A stretch of DNA of 64,000 bases from Darksidea phi (GCA_030770425.1 JASJFT010000154.1:44102-108101); one strand, 5' to 3'. Counted from the first letter of the stretch, positions 34,994 to 48,900 are shown. The notes: a model not told the origin generated them from the sequence alone. Made by a program: numbers and translations.

Positions 34994-35198
34994 ATGCAGT
35001 TCAAGCTTGCTGGCATCTTTCTCTTCGCCCTTTTGGGCTTGGGTTTCGCTGCGCCTGTTCCTCAAGGTACATAACGCAAGACCAATATGCCTACAAACTA
35101 AAACTAATCCTAATTCAGACGAAGAGGTGGACGTTTGCGTGGGCGGTGTTGAGGTTGACGGCTCCTCGACTGTCGGCGTTCAGTGCTTGAAGAATTAG
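34994..35198 (+). CDS. Small secreted peptide, 50 residues, two Cys
   Basis: Two exons, 34994-35066 and 35119-35198, with a GTACAT donor and TTCAG acceptor. The signal peptide MQFKLAGIFLFALLGLGFAA is followed by a predicted ~30-residue mature part that is acidic, Val/Gly-rich and has two Cys about 16 residues apart (VDVCVGG ... VGVQCLKN). A TATA-like GGTATAAGTA lies about 135 bp upstream at 34857. Candidate small secreted protein or peptide precursor. It has no Lys-Arg-separated core repeats of the kind known in ustiloxin-type precursors. The gene call rests on the clean intron and signal peptide. Confidence 0.65.
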
Positions 35199-36262
35199 GA
35201 TAAATCAATCGGACCGTCAAACGCGCATCGATGGGAGGAATGCGGAGCGGCTGCGAGCCTTCCACTGGCGATAGCTTGATGCTTGTGGTGCGGGACCAAG
35301 CTAGACAAACTGGAAGCAAGGGTTATTGGAGCTTTTTGTTGGATTCGATTACCGCTTCTTTATCAGAGCATCTTCGGACACCGAGATTGCTGCGCTAGTT
35401 TGAAAGAATATGCAAATCCTTGAACACGAACAGCGTATTCGTATAAGCGCATGGTATTAGTGATGCATGATGACGCATGGCTCTAAAATCGGTGCTGAAC
35501 GAACAATCTCGCCGCCAATATCTCACCAGGCTCCATCGCTCATCACTTTTCCCCAGCGCACATTGATAATTTCCAGCCAAAGGTTCGGTCACATGGGGTA
35601 AAACTTCAAATTATGCAGAAACGGGTCCTAAAACAACGCCTACATGCGATCCGTAAGCACTGTGGCGGTTGCTCACGTAATTTCGCTTTTTACAAGAGAG
35701 GTACCCGAGCGCCAATCCGCAGCACAGCTATACAACGAGCGGGAGAACATGCATAGCTACCTTCCATTGTCGTTAGTACTCGGTTCTCGGTCCTGCTATC
35801 GCCTATAGTACCGGTGCAACACCATCCAATCACAGGCATGCCTCGGATTCACGCAAGGGTCCGAGCTGAGAGCAGAGTTGTGCGGGGGGTAGGGTCCGTG
35901 CCTCGAACATGGTTATGTCACACAAACATGGATGCCAAGGAGGCTAGAACGCGAAAAACGTCGTTTTACTGCCTGAAGGGAATGCGAACCTTATGGTCGG
36001 AAATGTGATTTCACTATTTTCGGATACGCTTACGAAGGAAAATAGATTGCCCACCCTACATTATGGAGGTAAGTAGGGATTGAACGTAGTGTACGCAGAT
36101 GCCTGCGGCGTTAGTAGCCTTTGTATGTCTTGTTCCAAGAGAACGATACGAAACACTGGAAACCTAGTAAAACATGATTTCTACTCAGCTTAACGGGGGT
36201 GAGAAAATTACAACGCATTCTGCACCAAAGTCCGCCAATCGCTCACCGCCGCTCAAACATGC
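35199..36262. other. Intergenic; nothing recognised
   Basis: Contains the 3' sides of both neighbours. Short frames only. Confidence 0.4.
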
Positions 36263-38259
36263 TTACTTCATCTCCATAGCGTTGGTCTCCACCACCGGCC
36301 CTGTATACGTCCTCCTACCCCAACAAAAGTAATACACCAGGCTAAAAATCGCAACAGCTCCGCACATCAAACTACTATAGTTCATGCTCTCCGGCAAGGG
36401 ATGGTTACCAATTGGCCAGAAGCTGAACACCAGCATTACGAAGAGATAAACGCATCCAAACGCATTAATGATGGTGCCGAAGGGCTCGGGGATCTTCCAG
36501 GGGCCCCAAGTCAAGTACTCGGCGTCGATGGTGTTGGTAAGCGTCTTGTCGGTGGAGGAATACGGCTTTATGGATCCCGTGACTCGCCGGTAGAGGAGTA
36601 GGACGTTGCCGATGAGATAGGATGTGTAGAGGCCGTTTATGCTGAGGGAGACGACGTTATTGAACGCGACGGCAGAGCCGAGGCCTATGAAGGACAGGAG
36701 GACAGCAATGAGCATGGTGAGAGAGATGGACATTATGGGCAGTGTGGTACGCGGTTCGATCTATAGAGCGATATCAGTATGCATGATAGTTTTCTACAAA
36801 AAATAGCGGGTCATATCTTACCCTACTTAGAATTCGCCAGCCCGGTGTGCCACGGTCGCGGGCAAAGGCCCATGTCATGCGTGACGCGGTAGCGATGAAG
36901 CTGATGGTGGCGCAGATGTTGAGAGTCGTGATGAGAGAGGCCATTGTGAGAGCGCCGGGAAGGCTACCAACAGCTTGGTGGAAGATTTCCATAAAGGGGT
37001 AATGGGTTGCTGATGCGAGCACTGTTTCGGCATCGCCGAGACAGAAGAGGGTCGCGATAAGCATACCGAGGCCTAGGCTTCCGTTCAGAAGAACACTGAA
37101 TACCATAGCCCTTGGGACATTGACTGCGGGGTTGCGAATTTCTTCCGACATCTGTTCCAGTTAACAAAAAGGAATATAGTGGCCTTCGCCACAGAGACTT
37201 ACGTGTACGGCACTGTCCGCTCCTGCTTTTTTGTGAGCAATTCCAATAGCTATGATAATTGAGTTCAAACTCACCAAGTAGAGAAAAGCAAGGCCCAACG
37301 CATCCAATCAAGAAGGATATTCCATCAGTCGGCCACCCGCCTCCATTAGTGAAAGACGTGAAGACTTCTTTCGCATCTCCGTGTGGTGCAAAATAAATCA
37401 TCGGGATCAGAATCGCGAAAAAGCCAAAAGTGTGCAGAATTAAGATGAGACTTTCGATGTTAGGAAGTTGATGGCTGATGAAGGTGTTTACCGAAAGCGA
37501 AAGAACTAGAGTGGCCCAGTATAATAGCATAACCTGCCAGGCGGTCGGCTGGTAGGCGGTGTTGTTGAGGACCATTAGACCCTGGACGAGTGAAGCGCAA
37601 AGATAACAGCCTGAGGCGACGATGGCTTGCCATCCGATCATAGTGAGCCAGCCTGGTATGAGTTAGTTATATGTTTTTTTGGTACGTTAGATAGCGTACC
37701 AATGAAATAGCTCAAGAACTTTCGACAGGATCTTGGTGCTAACATCGATGTCCAGTGATACTGTCCACCAGCGGTGGGCGCCCTAAACATGCCCATCAGC
37801 TCTTCAAAAACCTTCATGGGACCTTTGTAGCCATCCTCACTCACATAGAAGCTAGCTCCCCCATCGTTGAAAAAGACGCCAGCGTTCCCATCCAGACCAG
37901 AATAAATTCGTAAACAGACCCGGCAAAACCTCCATTCGTGAAGCTAATAGAAAACAGTCTTTAACTTCTCAGTATCGCATCATTCACAAGATGACCGGCT
38001 AGGCTTACAACAGCACACCTTCCCACGTAATCATCACCGTACAAGCAAATGCCAGCATTGACACGAATCCGAAATTTCGCTGAAAATCTATTAGTATATG
38101 CCCAGTTCATATGACGGGATACAAAGCAACCTTCAACACAGGTTTCTTCCCCAGCCTCGTTAGCTCCGCGTTGTCAATATCATATTGAGATACGGCTTCG
38201 GTGAGCACCTCCCCTTTGTTACTTGTGACCGTATCGACCTGAAGATGTTCGCGAGGCAT
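36263..38259 (-). CDS. Amino acid/choline-type permease (APC superfamily), second
   Basis: Eight exons, 38131-38259, 38009-38079, 37845-37943, 37700-37782, 37275-37652, a 20-nt microexon 37203-37222, 36822-37151 and 36263-36760, join in frame into 535 residues. Signatures: RNFGFVSMLAFACT, FFTNGGFAGSVYEF, LASMAPTAGGQYHW (TM3 loop), FIGWLTMIGWQA, then ADSAVHMSEEIRNP, whose start is the microexon, and RMTWAFARDRGTPGW. Same group as the gene at 2870 but a different, longer-intron architecture and clearly diverged, so not a recent duplicate. About twelve membrane helices. Probably plasma-membrane uptake of an amino acid, choline or related amine. It borders the metabolite cluster but nothing ties it to it. 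Confidence 0.9.
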
Positions 38260-38756
38260 GGCTAGCACTGGTAGAATCTGGATGAACGTAATTCGACAAG
38301 AGGAAAAGGGTATAATGAATTCTTCCCCAAAGGCAGTGCGACTCCACAAGGCTTCAAATTGCCACAGCAGGTGAACAAGGAGAGTCACCTCGGTGTCCGA
38401 AACAACCAAGTAAGTCTCGCGAAGGTCCTCGCCGAACTGTGCGACGAACAGGGACAACGATCTGCACACGCCATTTTCTAATAAAGGTATGGAACACCAA
38501 AATATCTACAGGTAATACGAGCAGCAAAAGTGTGGAGCGCCAATATACTTACAGGTAATACGAGTAGCGCAGGCGCATAACATAGGCCATTTCCTTAACA
38601 TAGCGTTAGTGATTGGCGGAATGACTAGATGACTGCGACATACAACAGCCACCAACACATGCGGACTTACATGCCTGCCAGGAATCTATTCCCGACGGGA
38701 GTAATGGGGGCCGCATCACATTTTCCTAACGCGCTCATCTCTCGATCAGTTTGGTT

Positions 38757-38820
38757 AGTTGGATGTTCCAGCACCGAGTAATAGCGGGAGTTGGATGTTC
38801 CAGCACCGAGTAGGAGCGGG
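38757..38820. repeat. 32-bp direct tandem duplication
   Basis: Two adjacent copies of a 32-bp unit starting AGTTGGATGTTCCAGCACCG differ only at AA/GG before AGCGGG; a third starts (AGTT) and stops. It lies in the 5' region of the permease gene. Confidence 0.9.
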
Positions 38821-39321
38821 AGTTGTCTACGGGGTAGAACAACAGGTTGTTGGAGTGCGGTATAACACGTGCCGAAAAATAAATTAGCTGATGCTATCGG
38901 GGTCGTGTGCGCCCCCGGTTAGTCCTCGCTTAGGCAGGCGATGATAAGCGTCTGCATGCACAGCCAACCGCAAGACGAGATTCAACGGCGTCAGCACGAA
39001 CAATCGAATGATTTTTCGGCGCATGGACCATGCTCAGTCGAAGGATTACCCCCATGCGGGAGGCCGCAACTTGCACACGACTACTCAAGATACTAATGCA
39101 GCAGGGGAGGTGATCCCCGCTGTATCTGCAGGGGAGGGGTACGATTTGCAGGCAGTGTTTACTGGTTATCCTCGGGGATCAAATGCGTTGGATATAGTAG
39201 TAGTACACGAGCAGCGCGGCTTGCACTCCTCCATCCTGATCATGTCTCTTCATCCGCATTCTAAATTCTTAATCGAAATCACTTTCTCGTGTTCGCCGTA
39301 GGCGGATAACTCATCGCAAGA

Positions 39322-40684
39322 ATGTCTTCGGACGAGCATGCGCCTGCCCCATCTCCACTACCGCCTTCCCATCCATACGTTACTGCAAATGACCACACAT
39401 CTCTTCTCAATGTGGTGGGGTGGTTTTCCGTCGTGGTCATCGTGTTAATCGTCCTCACGCGCTTGGGCACAAGGCAAGCCAAATCAAGGACTGTCGGTCT
39501 TGATGATGCGGCTATTATCCTTTCAACCGTACGTTCTGTTACTGTCACACCAAAGATTGGAAGGTAATAATGACAAGATACATAGATCTTTGCTATAGGC
39601 CAAATGATGTCAGTCTCTATGGGCGTAAAAAACGGCCTGGGGCGATTGACTGGCGAGGAAACGGAATCGCAGCTGATTGCCCAGCAAAAGGTACATTCGA
39701 GCGGGCTGGTGCTTCAAGGAGCATCGCTAACATGTTGGCCAGTCAATCTATGCATCCATCATTCTCTTCATCTTGGGCCAGTTCTTCGCTAAGCTGTCTA
39801 TCATCGGCTTCGTCATGGCGCTTACGCCGGACCGCACGCATCGCCTCTTGTCCTGGGGCCTATGCGCGATCGCATGCGTGTGGATGTTGACCTCTGTCTT
39901 CGGCTTCGCGTTCCAGTGCGACTTGCCGCAGCCCTGGAGATTCATCAGTCACAAATGCACTGATCGGCTGAGCTTCTATACGTTCGTAGAAGTCTTCAAC
40001 GTGGTCTTGGACTCTGCCTTGGCTTTATTCCCCAGTTTTATTATTTTCCGACTTCAGCTCGATAATAAACGTAAATTTATAACGATTGGTTTTTTTATGA
40101 GCAGATTGTTGTAAGTTTATAGCCATATGCGTTGGTAACGACCTCAAGTTGCTCACACCGACAGCGTCGTTGCAGCCTCAATAGCCCAACTCATCATCAT
40201 CTATTCCCGCACAGAAGACCCCTTTCTCTCCTGGACCTTCTCCCTTCTCATCACCATAATTCAAACCTTCGGCATAGTAACCGCTTGTGGCCCCTACCTC
40301 AAGCCCTTCCTCGACAGCGTCAACTCTGGCATGATCGGCAACGATGACATTCGACGGCGTCAAGGCGGCACCGTCAAGGACTACTATGGTTCTAAAGACT
40401 CCAAGGGATCAAAGCAGTCGAAAACGAGTAAGAAATCTGGCCGATCGCTTTTCGCACGTGGGAAGAGTGGGAAGAATGACGGCTCGAAAGTCGACGAAGA
40501 AAGTGAGCTCGGTGTCGTGCAAAAGCAACAGATACCCAACCAGGGCCAGACATCCCATAAGACGCAGGTATCGACTGTGCCAATAGGAGAGGGTGAGGAG
40601 TGGGAAGTGGGGAGTCAGTCAAGTAGGGCAAGGATTATTCGACAGACGACTACGTACAGGGTTAGCTCGGAGACGAGTGAATAA
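39322..40684 (+). CDS. Rhodopsin-like 7-TM membrane protein A
   Basis: Four exons, 39322-39532, 39599-39690, 39743-40110 and 40165-40684, give 396 residues in frame; the first donor (GTTCTG) is weak and that edge is the least certain. Features of the fungal rhodopsin-like integral membrane family: TRLGTRQAKSRTVGLDDAAI in the first loop, the MGVKNGLGRL loop, ILFILGQFFAKLSIIGF, FQCDLPQPW with the extracellular Cys, and FVEVFNVVLDSALALFP. Seven hydrophobic segments, then a Ser/Lys-rich cytosolic tail (KDSKGSKQSKTSKKSG). Such proteins are thought to be Pth11-type receptors or sensors; they have no retinal-binding Lys that I can place. Confidence 0.8.
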
Positions 40685-41326
40685 GTCATGAACACCGATA
40701 TTTGGGATCTCAGGTTAGAATATTTTGAGTTACTTATGTGCTAGCGTAAGCGGGCAGCGATTAATCAAATATGAACGCGGAGGTTAGCGAGGATCCACAT
40801 AAGAGGTCTGAGCGCATGGAAAAGCTTGTGCAACCATCCAAAAACTCATAAGATGTACTAAACAAAACCAAGCATCTGACTGCATCGAACTCTCTTCTCA
40901 CGCACCACAAAATTGTGCTCCAATGCCTGTTGGGTTGTTATTTGCCAACCGTGTGCCCGGGTAAAGTGGGCTAGCTTCTGCCCCGCCCAAAAACTGCAGG
41001 GGTCGTATGTAATTGACGATGGCCGCAGATTTGTTTCGGCAGCACCGGTGTTTCTAACGTTACGTGCCGCATATTCTCTGGTACTTATAGCTGGCCCCGT
41101 TTAATCCGTGTGCGACTGCGCCCCCAACAGCGGAATTGTCACCGAGTTTGTGATACCTATCCGGCTTAATTAACCCCTCTTTTAACTCTATCGGGCTCCG
41201 AGGAATTTACCGGGTGCTAAGACCTTCTCTTCACGCTCGGGTCTTCCCCCACTTGCTTTGCTTGCTATCACCAGTAGTTTTCTTTTGGCATCCAAGCAGC
41301 TATCCAGAATCATTGTGACCAAAATC

Positions 41327-42386
41327 ATGTCCGTTCCGCAGAGAAACCAGCAACGCCGATTTGAGCCCGGCGAGGTCATCATTTCGGAGGTTACCAAGGA
41401 CGATTTACAGTCGCTTGTAAGAGCTTCCCCCGCGCATTTACCTCTAACCACACCGTCAAGTTCGACAAGCTTGAGCCACAAGCTTGCGAGCAATTCGCAG
41501 GATTCTCTCCACATCGGCTTCGCACACTGACTGACAAGTCAACTATGAATACCAGAATATCGCTAACCAAAACTTCAGGCCGAAGGCTATTACGCCTCCT
41601 TCCCCACCTCTTGGTTTGACAAGGTATGTTGTGTGCTCCCTAATTTCTGCTACCTACGACTAACACCCGTGATCCAGATCGAACCCTCTTCACTCCGTCC
41701 CTCAGACGACAACCTTCGCGTCTCCCGCTTCGCCACGCGCATGCTTCCCTGGATCTCCGAACCCCACACCCGTTGGACAAAAGCGACCCTCTCCCCCTCT
41801 TCGCCCTCATACGACGCATCCGCGCCGAACCGCGTCATCGGACACGCGGGCTGGCTGCTCCCTGGACGCACTGCGTCTGAGGTTATGAATTTTTGGCGGA
41901 AGGACGCGAGTGATGCGCTGGACTGGAAGGCTAAAATGGGCTGGTCGCAGGAGTATGAGGACGAACTATGGAGCGGAACGGATATAGCGGCTTACCAGGA
42001 CACATTTTTGCGGTGGGATAGAATTAGGCAGGACTATATGGGCGGGACTGGGCACTGGTACGTCCGCCCCGTCCTCCCTTCAGCTTCCTATTTCATGCTA
42101 TACCAGACTGCACTCAATACTAATACCCCCTTTCCCTAGGCATCTCGCACCCCTTTGGGTTCTTCCAGAGCACCAAGGCCGCGGAGTAGCCTCGCTTCTG
42201 CTGCGCGACGGCATCGAGCTTGCGGATAAAGAAAAGCCTGTTCCACCGATGTACCTAGAAGCAATGCGCGATGCGAGAGTTATCTACGAGCACTTTGGGT
42301 ATCAGGGGGTTGAGGGCGAGGGGGAGGACTTTGCGATGATCAGAAATCCGCCCGAGGGGGTGAAGACGCTGGCGGAGAAGAAGTAG
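41327..42386 (+). CDS. GNAT-family N-acetyltransferase
   Basis: Four exons, 41327-41416, 41579-41623, 41678-42057 and 42140-42386, make 253 residues in frame. The N-terminus EPGEVIISEVTKDDLQ and the Trp-rich middle precede the acetyl-CoA site LWVLPEHQGRGVASLLLRDG (V-x-P-x-x-Q/R-x-x-G-x-G/A), and the end EAMRDARVIYEHFGYQGVEG is the YxxxGF block. Acetylates an amine of unknown kind, probably a small molecule or N-terminus. It lies 0.5 kb from the 3' end of the PKS but faces it tail to tail and belongs to a widespread fungal group, so cluster membership is doubtful. Confidence 0.85.
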
Positions 42387-42902
42387 GGTAGTGAGGTAGG
42401 GGCAGGCCATCAGTAGGAGCAAGGAAGGTAGATGTAGTAAATTAGATGCCGTTCTACATATGACTTTTACGTCGAATAAGAAACACCCTGGTTCGTCTTG
42501 GCTAATTCATCCCGATGGTCTATTCTATCTTAGTGCGAAACACTGCAGTCTCAACCATTCCTAGCCTGTTCGTTTGATAAGATATGCGAGCTCTAAATCT
42601 ATGTTACAATAGTATCCATATCTCTTGTTGTTGTCAGGCCATCCTTCCAATTGGATAAGTTCTAGCAGTTCGTGTCAAGACTAGGTTATAGTAAGCAGAA
42701 TAAAGATCAGATTGTATCCTTATGAACAGGCTGTAGCGTTCGGGTGTAGATGAGACGAATCGCTACCCCCCGCACGGGCACGATTCATATATATGGAGGT
42801 CAGGTGACCCGCAAAATGCCGGGGCCTGGCAGTTTGACCACATGCTGGAAGTAGACATACTCGTATCTAGGAGAACCACTTCATTATACGGTAAACGGAC
42901 GC
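42387..42902. other. Convergent 3' region between GNAT gene and PKS
   Basis: Non-coding 3' flanks of two convergent genes. A+T-richer than either gene. Confidence 0.5.
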
Positions 42903-45900
42903 TCACTTCCCAATCCCAAGCTTCTCTGCCACACTCATTCCCAACGCTTCGATCGCACTCCCACCCAAAATCTCAAAGATGGGCACATCCGTCTTCAACG
43001 CCTTTAAGAACCAATTCCTCAACTCTACCGCAACCAGCGAGTCAACACCATAAGCGTGCATCGGTTTCGCAGTATCGATATCTTCACGCGGTCGAGACAG
43101 GACACGCGCCAGCTTGTCCTGAATAGCGCTTGTGATAGTTGTGCTTGCTTCGATACGAGACTTTGCGGAAGCAATGTTTGAGAGATCAATCTGATTCGCA
43201 GACTGGGCTGTGCTTGCTGAAGGTTTTACGGAAGATAATTCGATGTTGTGGAGGTGCGAGTACAGGGGTCGTTCCATCCAAGAGGGGAGGTCCTCACCGC
43301 GACTCAAAAGATCAGCAGGTAGCGAGAGACCCATAAGGACCTGGCTCTTCATATCTTCGATCTTAAGCTCGGGATTACAATAGTATTCCAAGACAACAAA
43401 GAGGTCATCTTGTGGAATCTCGACCATCTTCTTCATCTGGATTAGCTGCTCAGCAATATCCCTGCGATTTACAAGATAGCCTTCGTCTTTCATGATGCCG
43501 AGGTTTAAGGATACGGCTTTCTGGCCTTGCGAGATGCGGAAGGCTGCTAGCATATCTTGGTATGTGTTGCCGGCGGAGTAGTTGGATTGGCCGCTTGCAC
43601 CTATCATGCCGCTGACAGAAGATAGAAGGATGAAGAAGTCTAGGTCGTTGTTGAGGAGCGTGTGTAGGTTCCATGAACCGCGGACTTTGGGATCCATGCT
43701 GGATTTCCAGTCGGAATGCGTCATGGAGCTGAACAAAGCATCCTGGAGCAATGTGATCAGCGATGGAACTTATAGAGGTTAATAGGCTAAACTTACTTGA
43801 AGGACCATTGAAGCCTGTATGCAGCCTCTTATGGGTGGCATCCGTAATGCTGCATCATCAATGACTCGATGGACAACGGCCAAGTCGGCAATATCGCACG
43901 GTGGTGCCTCAACCTTTACCCCTAACGCACTCATCTCCGCAATGAACGCCTTCGCCTCTTCGGATATTGGGCCAGACCTTGAGAGAAGCAAGAGGTTCTT
44001 CGCCCCCTTATATCCCATCCATCTCGCGATACTCTTGCCTTGCCCACCAAGTCCGCCCGCAATGACATAGGTTGCATTACTGTCAAAGCAGCGATCACGA
44101 ACTCGTGGTACGAGTGCCTAGATTCTTTCAGTAAATTCGCTGAAGCTAGAGGAAAGTCACGTACAGGCACCACAGCATCCTTAGCAATGTCAATTGCAAC
44201 ACCACCAGCGTTCATACCACCCTGGAGATAGCGAAAGGCATCTTCGACCTCATCGATACCGAAAATCTTCAACGGAGTAGCAACATGTACGCGCTTTTCT
44301 GCCATGAGGTCGACAACTACCTTGAGCGACCTCTGAATCAGCGAAGGACGCTCTCGGATAATCGCTGCGATATCGATAGCGGCGAACGAGATATTCCGTG
44401 TAAACGGTAGCATAGGTAACTTCTCATTCGAAAGTAGATCGCGCTTCCCAATCTCGAGGAATCGTCCGTATGGAGCAAGACATCCCCAAGAAGCTATTAG
44501 CTGTTCCCCGGCGAGCGAGTTCAGAACGAGGTCAACACCGCGGGTATTAGTACGGCGCTTAATACCTTCCGCAAAGGAGATATCACGGCTATAGAAAATA
44601 TGAGTTTCCGGGATGGAATAGGTACTCATCACTAGGTCCTTCTTGCGCTGGCTCCCTACCGTAACGAACACCTCTGCGCCGAATAACTGAGCAACCTGAA
44701 TCGCGGCTTGCCCAGTACCGCCAGCACCAGTATGGATAAGGACTGACTCGCCCTTAGACAAGCGACCAACTTCGATCAGCGCGTGATATGCTGTTACGAA
44801 GTTGGTTGGAAGTTTGGCCGCCTCGGGAAAAGTAACAGAGTTTGGAATTTTGACAACAAGGTCTTCGTGGCAGCGAACAATACTGCTGTACGTATTAAGG
44901 GCCAATACGGCGACGCGATCACCGGTTTGAACGCTGCAGTCTGTTCCTGCTTGCTCAACGATTCCAGCGCAGTCAGTGCCAATAGTGTTATCTACGATAC
45001 GCCCAAGCGCTACTAAGCAGTCCTTGAAGTTGGATCTGATGGCCTTGACACGCACTTGCACCTCTCGCGGGCCGAGCTCGGCTGGTACATCCGCGATCTG
45101 CTCAAAGGTAAGAGTGTCGAGCAGGCCTGGCGTTTTGATAGTTAAACGAAGGTTTCCATCTGAGAACTTCACATCTTGGGGAATCATTCGCTGGCTTCTG
45201 TCCCGTATCTTTTCGTTCATCGAAACATCTTCCGTCGCTCGAGGAATGCAAAGTACCGCATCCCTCTCTACAATCTCTGACTCGAAGGTGGTGGACGATT
45301 GGTTCAGACATAACTGCAGAATGCGTTCAATATTTGCCTGCTGCTGCTCGGTCGGGGCTGAGACATCGGCTTCGAAAATGGTGAATCTGAGTGAAGCATT
45401 TTCCGATTGCAATGTTCGCGCAAAGCCATACACGGCACCAGCACCAGCATGGGAAACATTGCCGTGCTTCTGCGAAATCCAGAGGATTTTCGATGCACTC
45501 AGTATTATCCGCTGAAAGCTTTCGAAACCTTCTTGTTCTAGTTCCAGGAGTATAGGATGGTTAGGGTTGTCGAAGAAGATGCAGAGCTCATTAGAAAGCT
45601 CGTTGGCCTGGGCTACCGTGGCAATGTCTTTCCGCTCCGCCAAAATATTGAGTGATTCCAATCGCTGCTCGCACATCTGAACGTGAAATTCGCTTGCTCC
45701 AGGGGGAGCAATGATGGTGGCCGAGGGTAGCATAATGCTCGCCTGTCGTTGATCGACCCGCTCTTTGGTAGATATCAAAAGCGAAATTTGTCGATGATTC
45801 TCATCCTCCACATCCCAGAGAACATGGTCCACTCCACTGAATCCATTGTGCAATAGTACACGATCCCAGTCGTCCTTGTTCAAGCAAGGGCTTAGGCGGC

Positions 45901-48900
45901 CTTCTCGATACGTATCTTCGCTAAGCCACCAACCCGGAAAAAGCCCGAAGATAAAGCCGGCGCTCAACGAGTCCGGATTAGTAATCTCAATAGCAATTAG
46001 CTTTCCTCCAGGCTTCAACAGTGTTCTCAGATATGACAACGTGCGATCTAAGGAAGATGTTGCGTGCAAGACAAGTGAGGCGATAATGAGGTCAAACGAC
46101 GCCGGTTCGTAGCCTTGCACCAGCGGATCCTGTTCTAGGTCAAGTATCCTGAAGTCCATGTTCGGACAATCCCTAAAATCCTCCTGGGCTTGAGCGAAAA
46201 ATGAGGGCGAGATATCCGTAAAGCAATATCTCGAGTATCTAGCGGTCGGTCCTTTCGTACCTGGCTGTACAAGAGTCTTCCTGGCATACTTCATTATACT
46301 GCCTGTCCCTGCGCCGACTTCTAGAATTGAGGTACTCGGGTTCTTATGAGTGAACAGGTCGAGCCACCTTGCGAATGGTACCATAAAGTTTGTCAGCTCA
46401 AGTAGCTTTTCGTAGAAGTCTGCCATATCGGTTCCCCGGAACATGAGGCTGAGAGGATCGATGCGACCGCTAAGCGTATGAACGAGTTCGTCGGCTGCAC
46501 GATACATGATACTGCTGAGTTTCGGATGCTGACGTGCGACTCTATCGTAGAAGCGTACATAGGCATCATCGTCCTGCAGCAGTCGGCTTGCTTCGGCGAT
46601 CTCGTCGTTGGACGCTTGTAATTTTGACCGCACCCAGCGCATGTAGAAGCCTAAGTGCCCGCTGCATTGCTGAACCCCCATTTTTTCAAGCTTTCGGCTG
46701 GTCCGCAAGAGAAAAGTGGAGACAAGAACATCAAGGTCGTGGAGATACTCAGACGAAGCCGCCATTTTTGGAGCGCCTTCGGATAGATACGTCTCCAGTC
46801 GCGCCGAATCCAACAGATCCATGTCAGGCTTGTACGTCATATTCCAGCACATAGTTGGATCGGCAGCCGATTGTGCGGATAATTCCTCTGTACCATCGGT
46901 AATCGCGGTTGTTTCAATGTTATCACCAACGACTCGCAAGCAACCGTCATGTGAAAAAGCCGCAATTTCCGAAGAAGAGTTTCTGTAGCCAGTCTGCTGC
47001 ATCGACACAGCGACTTGGACGCTATGCGTGTCTTCGTACTTCAAGCCGTTCCTAGATATCCAAAGCCGGTTGATCCTGGTCGGTACAGATGTCGCCAGTC
47101 GAGAGTCCTTTGCATTCTCTGCCGCGCCGGGAAGCATAATCTGGAGGATTCCGTCGAGCGTTGCGGGATGAACGATGTTCGGCGTATCCGAACCTTGAGT
47201 GTCTAGGAGATCAACTTCTGCCCAAGCTTTACCGGTCTTTTGTCGTGCAGTTCGAATCCGTTTGAAGCTATGTCCGAAATGGTAGCCGCAATGCCACAGG
47301 CGTTCGTACAACGCAGATCCATCGATCTCTTTCGTCACCTCCGCCAGAATGGCCTCAAAACGAGCCTTACTTTGCTCGCGAAGATGCGCCTCCTCGTTCT
47401 CCCGGTCGACGTCGTTTCTGTGGACTTTGGCGGGTATCACGCGAATCTGACCCCGAGACACTTCGCTCCATTCGCTACGATAGGCTCTGAGTCTCCAATC
47501 ATAGCTCGATGCTCCACCCGCCGACGAAAGATCGCGAGCATTGAGCTGAAGCTGGACTTCGATACTTTTATCATCGGAAAAGTCCAGCCCGGAGTGAAAA
47601 GTGACGTCCTGGAATTCAAAAGCAGCTACCTCCTCATTACTAGAGAGTTGTAACGCAGCGTTCATGACCATGGTCAGCATCCCTGCCGCCGGGTAGATGG
47701 TGCTCCCATTGATGACGTGATCGCTCACCCAAGGCGAATCTTCAAGCTTCAGGAAATGGCGCCATCGGGCATCCTGTGGATTCCAATCTGCAACTGGACT
47801 GCCCAAGAAAGGATCTCTTCCAAACTTCCTGAACCTGAGGCTACTGCTGAGCCTAGATTCGTGCCAGAAGGTCTTGTTGTGGTTGAATTGGTACTGAGGC
47901 AGATCAGGAATAGATATCAAAGACTCAAACTTGGTATTTGGATCGGCATTCAGCTTCGGGATGTCCGGAGAGTAGCCACGACAGTGCAGCCGAGCAACCG
48001 CGGTAAGTAGAGTCAAAGCTGCATCCTGCTTTCTGCTCAAAGCTGAGAGGTAGCTGACATCTTTGTTAAGGAAAAGCGGTCGGAGACAATCACGGAGTGG
48101 TCCCGACAAGGTGCCATGTGGACCAATCTCGAGGATATCGGTAGCCCAGACGGCCTGCCGATGCGAAAGATCCAGCTTCTTGCCCATGTTCCGTGTTTCC
48201 GAAAATATGCGCTTTATGGCTTGGTTGAATTTAACCTGCGAGATGAGGTTGCGCACCCAGTACGCTGGATCGCAGAGCTCTGCATGGGAGATTCGTTCTC
48301 CGGTGACAGAAGAGACCATATTGACGTAACTGGAGGGGCTGGATATTGCTGGTTCGATGGCACCAATTGAGTCGAAATAGTCGTTCGCAACTATCCCCAT
48401 ATGAGGACCATGGTATGCAACAGGAACTCTGAGAAGCCGTACAAAGTAGCCATCTTGTTCAATCCGGGAGGCAAGCGCTTCAACATGTTCTTTATCGCCA
48501 GAAACGGTAACGTTGACCGGGCTATTGATACATGCGACTGTAAGATTTCCAGGACCAATGTCGTTCGTGGTCTGTTCCACGTATTCATTCGCCTGTTCTT
48601 CGGAAAGTCCCAAGGCTACCATGGCACCGTGGACATTGGGCATCGCGGCTACCTTGCTCGAACACTGTCCTCGGAGGAAGGCCAGTTTCCAAGCAGTTTC
48701 TTGGCTAATAGCGCCAACAGCATATGCGGCGGCTATCTCTCCAGATGAATGTCCAATGACGACCGATGGTCGGACATTGATTGATGCCAGAAGATCAACA
48801 AGAGCGACTTGTAAGATAGTGCACACTGGCTGTGCGAGCTCAGGTTCGTCCGCTTGGCTGGATTGCTCCAGTCGCCCCGTGAAGACGTTAGCGAGAGGCA

